From Streptomyces lavendulae subsp. lavendulae (lineage in GTDB: Bacteria; Actinomycetota; Actinomycetes; Streptomycetales; Streptomycetaceae): 64,000 nucleotides of DNA. The stretch lies in assembly GCF_002803845.1 (NCBI RefSeq), contig NZ_CP024985.1:6893501-6957500 (forward strand), read 5' to 3'. Every line of letters begins with the position of its first letter. Within the stretch, counting starts at the first letter, position 1. Shown in pieces: positions 59,846 to 64,000 of this stretch. Both the position numbers and the translations under genes were made by a program. The notes under the pieces were generated by a model. That model had not been told where the DNA came from. It ran no database searches and was given only the letters and a program-made list of their open reading frames with translations.

Positions 59846-60476
59846 CGCAGTAGGAGGTGGGCAGGGCGGGGCCGCGTTCGGGCAGGCGGAAGGAGCGGTG
59901 CGAGACGATCCGGAAGCCGGCCGCCTCGATCGAGGCGAGCGGGTCGCGGGCGGTGTGGCAGCCGCCGAAGAGGCGGGGCCACACGGTCCGGTCGAGCGTC
60001 CGCTGGACGGCGGCCATACCGGGACCGGGGGCCAGTCCGTGCTCCAGGAACCGCAGCTCCGCTCCGGGCCGCAGCACCCGGTGCAGTTCGGCGAGGGCGC
60101 GGGGGAGGTTGCGTACGGTGCACAGCACCAGGGAGGCCACGGCGGCGTCGAAAGCCTCGCTCTTCACCGGAAGGGCCTCCGCGAGCCCCGGTACGAGGTC
60201 GACCGGCACCTCGGCGCGCAGCGCCGCGGCGGCCGCGAGGCGGCGCAGGGTGCGCTCCGGTTCGACGGCGACGACCTCGGAGACGGCGCGGGGGTAGTGC
60301 GCGAAGTTCAGGCCGTTGCCCGCGCCTATCTCGATGACGCGGCCGGAGACCCCGTGCAGGAGCTCCCGGCGCAGGACGCCCATGCCCATGCGGGTCTCGG
60401 CGGCGGTGCTGGCGCGGGCGTAGAACCGGGCGAAGTGCGGGTGGTGGACCGGATCGGGGGGAGGTGCGGGCGGCAC
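59814..60476 (-). CDS. Class I SAM-dependent methyltransferase
   Basis: 220 residues. SAM-binding motif I IEIGAGNGLN near residue 47, acidic residue at the end of strand 2 (VAVEPE), motif II DAAVASLVLCTV, motif III LRPGAELRFLEHG. UbiE/thiol (thiopurine-type) methyltransferase-like; acceptor unknown. GTG 60476 with AGGAGG at 6-nt spacing. Confidence 0.9.
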   Translation of the reverse strand: MPPAPPPDPVHHPHFARFYARASTAAETRMGMGVLRRELLHGVSGRVIEIGAGNGLNFAHYPRAVSEVVAVEPERTLRRLAAAAALRAEVPVDLVPGLAEALPVKSEAFDAAVASLVLCTVRNLPRALAELHRVLRPGAELRFLEHGLAPGPGMAAVQRTLDRTVWPRLFGGCHTARDPLASIEAAGFRIVSHRSFRLPERGPALPTSYCVIGTARRSPD

Positions 60477-60832
60477 GGCGGACCTCCTGGCGCGGTTCGG
60501 GGGTGGACACGGGCGCGCGTGCCCTGCCGGGCAGATTCCCCGTCCCGGCGCGCGGTGAAACCGGAATGTCGCAAACCGCTGGGGGTGGCCGGATGGTGGG
60601 GGGCAGGGCACGCCTGCCGGGCAGCGCACTTGGGGGCGGTGCCCGCGGGGAAGGGGAGACCGCGTGACCACCCGCACGACCCGCGTCCCGCTCACGGCCG
60701 CCGGATCGCCGGCCGCCGTCGTGCTGCTGCTCACCGGCTGCGGCGCGGCTCCGGCGGAGCGCCCGAAAGCGGCTGCCCCGCCCGGCCCCGAGGCGGCAAC
60801 TCGCTGCGCCGGGGCCGGGTCGAGGCCAGGTC
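60477..60832. other. 356-bp region without an intact gene
   Basis: Contains a 12-bp direct repeat CCTGCCGGGCAG (60533-60544 and 60613-60624), the second next to a weak inverted repeat, and on the plus strand the start of a lipoprotein-like frame (60664). Confidence 0.6.
60664..60832 (+). pseudogene. Truncated lipoprotein gene (5' part)
   Basis: GTG 60664 with GGGGAG upstream starts a peptide with a signal region and lipobox LLTGC near residue 25 (TAAGSPAAVVLLLTGCGAAP), then a Pro/Ala linker. After about 50 codons the frame continues only as antisense of bioD (Arg/Pro/Gly-rich), so no mature domain is left. I read it as a decayed or truncated gene; chance is possible. Confidence 0.35.
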
Positions 60833-61552
60833 TCAGGCCTGCCAGTCCGCCAGGAAGGACTCCGCCGACCACGTGCCGTGCAGGCGGGGAGCCAGCCAGC
60901 CGGGTGCGGCCGTACGGAACGCGGCGGGTTCCAGGGCGCCGGACCCCTCCGGGACGGCCCCCAGCAGCGGGATCCCCGACACGTCGGGCAGGTCGGCGAG
61001 GTTGCAGCGGGCCGCCAGGTCGGGCGTGGCGGGCCAGCTGCCGACCACCACCCCGAACGGGCTCAGGTCCCGGGCGCGCAGGGCCTCCGCCGTCAGGGCG
61101 GTGGAGTTCAGCGTGCCGAGTCCGGCCGGAGCGACGACCAGCACCGGGGCCGCGAGCAGCCGCGCCGCGTCGGCCAGGGTGTGGCCCTTCTCGTCGAAGC
61201 GCACGAGCAGCCCGCCCGCGCCCTCCACGAGGACCAGGTCGTGGTCGGCGGCCAGCCGCGAGGCCGCCTCCGCGATGGCGGCGGGGGCGAGCGTCGCCAG
61301 CCCGGAGCGCCGCGCGGCGGTGTCCGGCGCCAGCGGCTCGGGATAGCGGACCAGCTCCAGCGTGGTGACGGACGGGCCGGCCAGACGGGCGGCCTCGGCG
61401 GCGTCCCCCGGCTCCCCGGGACCGACCCCGGTCTGCGCCGGCTTGAGGACCGCGACCGAACGCCCGGCGGCCACGGCGGCCGCCGCGATCGCCGAGGTGA
61501 CCACGGTCTTGCCGATTTCCGTGCCCGTTCCGGACACGACGAGTACGGGCAT
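60833..61552 (-). CDS. bioD: Dethiobiotin synthetase
   Basis: 239 residues. P-loop SGTGTEIGKT (residues 6-15), Lys in VAVLKPAQTG, EGAGGLLVRFDE loop. Makes dethiobiotin from DAPA, CO2 and ATP, the penultimate biotin step. ATG 61552, a 1-bp gap from the bioA stop. Last gene of bioB-bioA-bioD. Confidence 0.92.
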   Translation of the reverse strand: MPVLVVSGTGTEIGKTVVTSAIAAAAVAAGRSVAVLKPAQTGVGPGEPGDAAEAARLAGPSVTTLELVRYPEPLAPDTAARRSGLATLAPAAIAEAASRLAADHDLVLVEGAGGLLVRFDEKGHTLADAARLLAAPVLVVAPAGLGTLNSTALTAEALRARDLSPFGVVVGSWPATPDLAARCNLADLPDVSGIPLLGAVPEGSGALEPAAFRTAAPGWLAPRLHGTWSAESFLADWQA

Positions 61553-61553
61553 G

Positions 61554-62888
61554 TCAGCCTTCCTGGGCGGCCGCGAGGACGGCCCGGCAGATCCGTGCGA
61601 CATCGCCGTCGCCGGTGACGAAGGGGGGCATCACGTAGATCAGGTCGCGGAACGGCCGCAGCCAGACGCCCTCCCGGACGGCCGCCCGCGTCGCGGCCCA
61701 CACGTCGACGTCGTGGTCGAGCTGGACCACGCCGATCGCGCCCAGCACCCGCACGTCCCGGACCCCCGGGAGCGCGCGCGCCCCGTCGAGCCCTTCGCGC
61801 AGGCCCGCTTCGATCCGCTTGACCTCGCTCGTCCAGTCCTGCCCGAGCAGCAGCTCGACGGAGGCGAGCGCCACCGCCGTGGCGAGGGGGTTGCCCATGA
61901 AGGTCGGACCGTGCGCGAGCACGGGGACCTCGCCGCGGGAGATGCCGTCGGCGACCCGCTCGGTGCACAGGGTGGCCGCGAGGGTGAGGTAGCCGCCGGT
62001 CAGCGACTTGCCGAGGCACATCACGTCCGGGGTGATCCCCGCGTGGTCGGCCGCGAACAGCGCGCCGGTGCGCCCGAACCCGGTGGCGATCTCGTCCAGG
62101 ATCAGCAGGACCCCGTACTCGTCGCACAGTTCGCGCAGCACCCGCAGGTAGTCCGGGTTGTGGAAGCGCATGCCGCCCGCGCCCTGCACCACCGGCTCGA
62201 CGATCACCGCGGCCAGCTCGTCCGCGTGGGCGGCGACCAAGGCGCGCAGGTGCTCGGCGTACGCCGGGTCCACGGGGCTGTCGAAGTCCCCGGGCGGGGC
62301 GTCGGCGAAGACCTGCCGGGGCAGGTGGCCCTGCCACAGGTCGTGCATGCCGCCGTCGGGGTCGCAGACGGCCATCGGCTGCCAGGTGTCCCCGTGGTAG
62401 CCGCCGCGCCAGGTCAGCAGCCGGGTCTTGCCGGTGCGGCCGAGCGAACGCCAGTACTGCAGGCACATCTTGACGGCGACCTCGACGGACACGGAGCCCG
62501 AGTCGGCGAGGAAGACGTGCTCCAGTCCCGGCGGGGTGATCTCGACGAGCTTCGTCGCCAGCCGGACGGCGGGCTCGTGGGTGAGCCCGCCGAACATCAC
62601 GTGCGACATGCGGCCCAGCTGCGCGGTCGCGGCCTCGTTCAGCACCGGGTGGTTGTAGCCGTGGATCGCCGACCACCAGGAGGACATGCCGTCGACCAGC
62701 TCCTCCTGCCCCTGCGCGGGGGAGGCGAGCCGCAGTCTGACCCCCGAGGCGGAGGAGACCACGAGGGCCTCCTGCCGCCCGGGCATCGGACCGTACGGGT
62801 GCCAGACGTGCCGGCGGTCCAGTTCGAGCAACCGCGCCGTGTCCGACGCCCGGTCGAGCGGGTCGTGCAGGGGGTACGGGTTACGCAT
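61554..62888 (-). CDS. bioA: Adenosylmethionine-8-amino-7-oxononanoate aminotransferase
   Basis: 444 residues, fold-type I aminotransferase. HVWHPYGPM near the start, substrate and PLP region MSSWWSAIHGYNHP, EPVVQGAGGM, LILDEIATGFGRTG (Asp binding PLP), and LGKSLTGGYL with the Schiff-base Lys. Converts KAPA to DAPA using SAM as amino donor. ATG 62888 overlaps the bioB stop by 8 bp. Confidence 0.95.
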   Translation of the reverse strand: MRNPYPLHDPLDRASDTARLLELDRRHVWHPYGPMPGRQEALVVSSASGVRLRLASPAQGQEELVDGMSSWWSAIHGYNHPVLNEAATAQLGRMSHVMFGGLTHEPAVRLATKLVEITPPGLEHVFLADSGSVSVEVAVKMCLQYWRSLGRTGKTRLLTWRGGYHGDTWQPMAVCDPDGGMHDLWQGHLPRQVFADAPPGDFDSPVDPAYAEHLRALVAAHADELAAVIVEPVVQGAGGMRFHNPDYLRVLRELCDEYGVLLILDEIATGFGRTGALFAADHAGITPDVMCLGKSLTGGYLTLAATLCTERVADGISRGEVPVLAHGPTFMGNPLATAVALASVELLLGQDWTSEVKRIEAGLREGLDGARALPGVRDVRVLGAIGVVQLDHDVDVWAATRAAVREGVWLRPFRDLIYVMPPFVTGDGDVARICRAVLAAAQEG

Positions 62889-64000
62889 TGGGGGCGAGGT
62901 CCGTTCCCGCGCCGCGGCGGCGCACCGCCACCAGGTCCGGGCGCACCTCGCCGGCCTCGGCCTGGACGGGCGCGGGGGCCTCCTCGGCGTGACCGGAGCA
63001 GCCGCCGCACGCGGAACCGCAGCCCGCCTCGACGGAATCACCCTGTCCGCCCGAACCGCAGACCGACGCGCCGCCCGCGTGAGAGCCGCAGCCCCCGCCG
63101 GCGGCGACCTCGGAGCGGTGCGCGGGCAGGGTCGTCGTACCGGTGCCCTCCACCTCGAAACCGGCGTCCGCGATCATGTCGAGGTCGGCCTGGCCGGCCT
63201 GGCCCTCGCTGGTGAGGTAGTCACCGAGGAAGATCGAGTTGGCGATGTTCAGCGCGAGCGGCTGCATCGAGCGCAGGTGCACCTCGCGGCCGCCCGCGAT
63301 GCGGACCTCCACGTCGGGGCAGACGAACCGGACCATCGCCAGGATCCGCAGGCAGCGCTGCGGGGTGAGGTTCCACTCCTTGGCCAGCGGGGTGCCCTCG
63401 AAGGGGATCAGGAAGTTGACCGGCACCGAGTCCGAGTCGAGCTCGCGCAGCGAGTAGACGACGTCGACCAGGTCCTCGTCGCTCTCGCCCATGCCGGCGA
63501 TCAGACCCGAGCAGGCCGACAGGCCCGCCGCGTGCGCCTTCTGGACGGTGTCGACCCGGTCCGCGTAGGTGTGCGTCTTGGTGATCGCGCCGTACGTGGC
63601 CTCGGAGGTGTTGAGGTTGTGGTTGTAGGCATCCGCACCCGCGTCGCGCAGCTTCTCGGCCTGCCCGTCGGCGAGCAGACCCAGACAGGCGCACACCTCG
63701 ACGCCCTCGTTCTGCTCCTTGATGGCCGCGATGGTCTTGCCGACCCGCTCCACGTCCCGGTCCGTCGGACCGCGTCCGCTGGCCACCAGGCAGACCCGCT
63801 TGGCGCCGCCGGCGACACCCGCGGCGGCCGCCTGGGAGGCCTCCTCGGGCTTCAGCCACGTGTACTTGAGGATCTCGGCCTTCGAGCCGAGCCGCTGCGA
63901 GCAGTACGAGCAGTCCTCGGGGCAGAGGCCCGACTTCAGGTTGACCAGGTAATTCAGCTTGACACGGCGCCCGAACCACTGGCGGCGCACCTTGCCGGCA
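62881..64000 (-). CDS. bioB: Biotin synthase, N-terminus cut by the window edge, with Cys-rich C-terminal tail
   Basis: About 373 residues visible. Radical SAM motif CPEDCSYC (positions near 63900-63930), then the TIM-barrel with GLIAGMGESDEDLVDV, LIPFEGTPLA and CPDVEVRIAGGREV. Inserts sulfur into dethiobiotin. After the normal BioB end (EVEGTGTTTLPAHR) a ~70-residue tail follows with repeated Cys/Gly/Ser segments (CGSHAGG, SVCGSGG, GCGSACGGCSGH) and ends with a TAA. The promoter and first ~55 codons lie outside the window. Confidence 0.93.
   Translation of the reverse strand, partial: AGKVRRQWFGRRVKLNYLVNLKSGLCPEDCSYCSQRLGSKAEILKYTWLKPEEASQAAAAGVAGGAKRVCLVASGRGPTDRDVERVGKTIAAIKEQNEGVEVCACLGLLADGQAEKLRDAGADAYNHNLNTSEATYGAITKTHTYADRVDTVQKAHAAGLSACSGLIAGMGESDEDLVDVVYSLRELDSDSVPVNFLIPFEGTPLAKEWNLTPQRCLRILAMVRFVCPDVEVRIAGGREVHLRSMQPLALNIANSIFLGDYLTSEGQAGQADLDMIADAGFEVEGTGTTTLPAHRSEVAAGGGCGSHAGGASVCGSGGQGDSVEAGCGSACGGCSGHAEEAPAPVQAEAGEVRPDLVAVRRRGAGTDLAPNA

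Noticed and set aside
1..64000. Prophage, integrative element, CRISPR array or tRNA gene
   Set aside because: No integrase, phage structural genes, regularly spaced repeats or cloverleaf found; the IS is the only mobile element recognised.

Overview
The window is very GC-rich (about 72-73% by eye), densely coding, uses many GTG and a few TTG starts, often lacks a Shine-Dalgarno site, and has long perfect-palindrome hairpins between converging genes. The proteins look streptomycete throughout: SbcCD, a divergent third-type EF-Tu, DasR-like GntR and ROK regulators, and a TM-ACT-GNAT fusion. I infer a Streptomyces or close relative, chromosomal, not plasmid or phage. From memory, the gene order resembles the S. 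coelicolor arm region between the biotin genes and the fabG/ung genes (about SCO1244-SCO1350), read in reverse; I could not check this.

Layout. 1-4.9 kb: end of a PLP aminotransferase-like gene, an EamA exporter divergent from a LysR regulator, a PPOX-fold flavoprotein, an isochorismatase-like hydrolase, and a HipA-like kinase coupled to a DUF3037 gene. 4.9-9.1 kb: two SDR reductases behind a consensus promoter, a family 5 solute-binding lipoprotein, and ung behind a PafBC-type DNA-damage promoter. 9.1-16.1 kb: a helical hypothetical, a lipoprotein, DinB-like, Gfo/Idh/MocA, Lnt, SnoaL-like, a 58-aa protein, UppP and a TVP38-like membrane protein. 16.1-20.2 kb: AlkD-like glycosylase, EF-Tu3 with a long structured leader, patatin, spermidine-synthase-like. 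20.2-29.7 kb: MFS, a Pro/Gln-rich membrane protein, thioesterase, DedA, two left-handed beta-helix proteins, an EamA/XRE-cupin divergent pair, CoA-binding protein, YigZ and a vanadium haloperoxidase-like protein. 29.9-35.3 kb: sbcDC, then an Lrp/rhodanese divergent pair. 35.3-45.7 kb: DUF885, ACT-GNAT, PhoD, alpha/beta hydrolase, GntR, MFS, ROK. 45.8-49.9 kb: two-component system divergent from an ABC-2 transporter across a 34-bp perfect palindrome, then an unknown gene.

49.9-50.75 kb is the only mobile element recognised, an IS5-type insertion sequence inserted exactly at the stop codon of the preceding gene, with a CTAG duplication. Beyond it: a CPT-like kinase, mug-purB, GDSL hydrolase, two CNNM/CBS membrane proteins, GNAT, a beta-propeller protein divergent from a LysR regulator, a methyltransferase, and the bioB-bioA-bioD cluster running off the right edge.

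Most of the window is housekeeping. Four DNA-repair loci (ung, alkD-like, sbcDC, mug) are scattered through it. The points most worth a second look are regulatory: the EF-Tu3 leader with a short ORF whose stop codon sits in a hairpin; the palindrome between the two-component and ABC operons; PafBC-type sites; and a DasR-like operator overlapping a -35 box. Unusual proteins are the HipA-like/DUF3037 pair, the TM-ACT-GNAT fusion and BioB with a Cys/Gly-rich tail. No tRNA, rRNA, CRISPR array, origin or prophage was seen.
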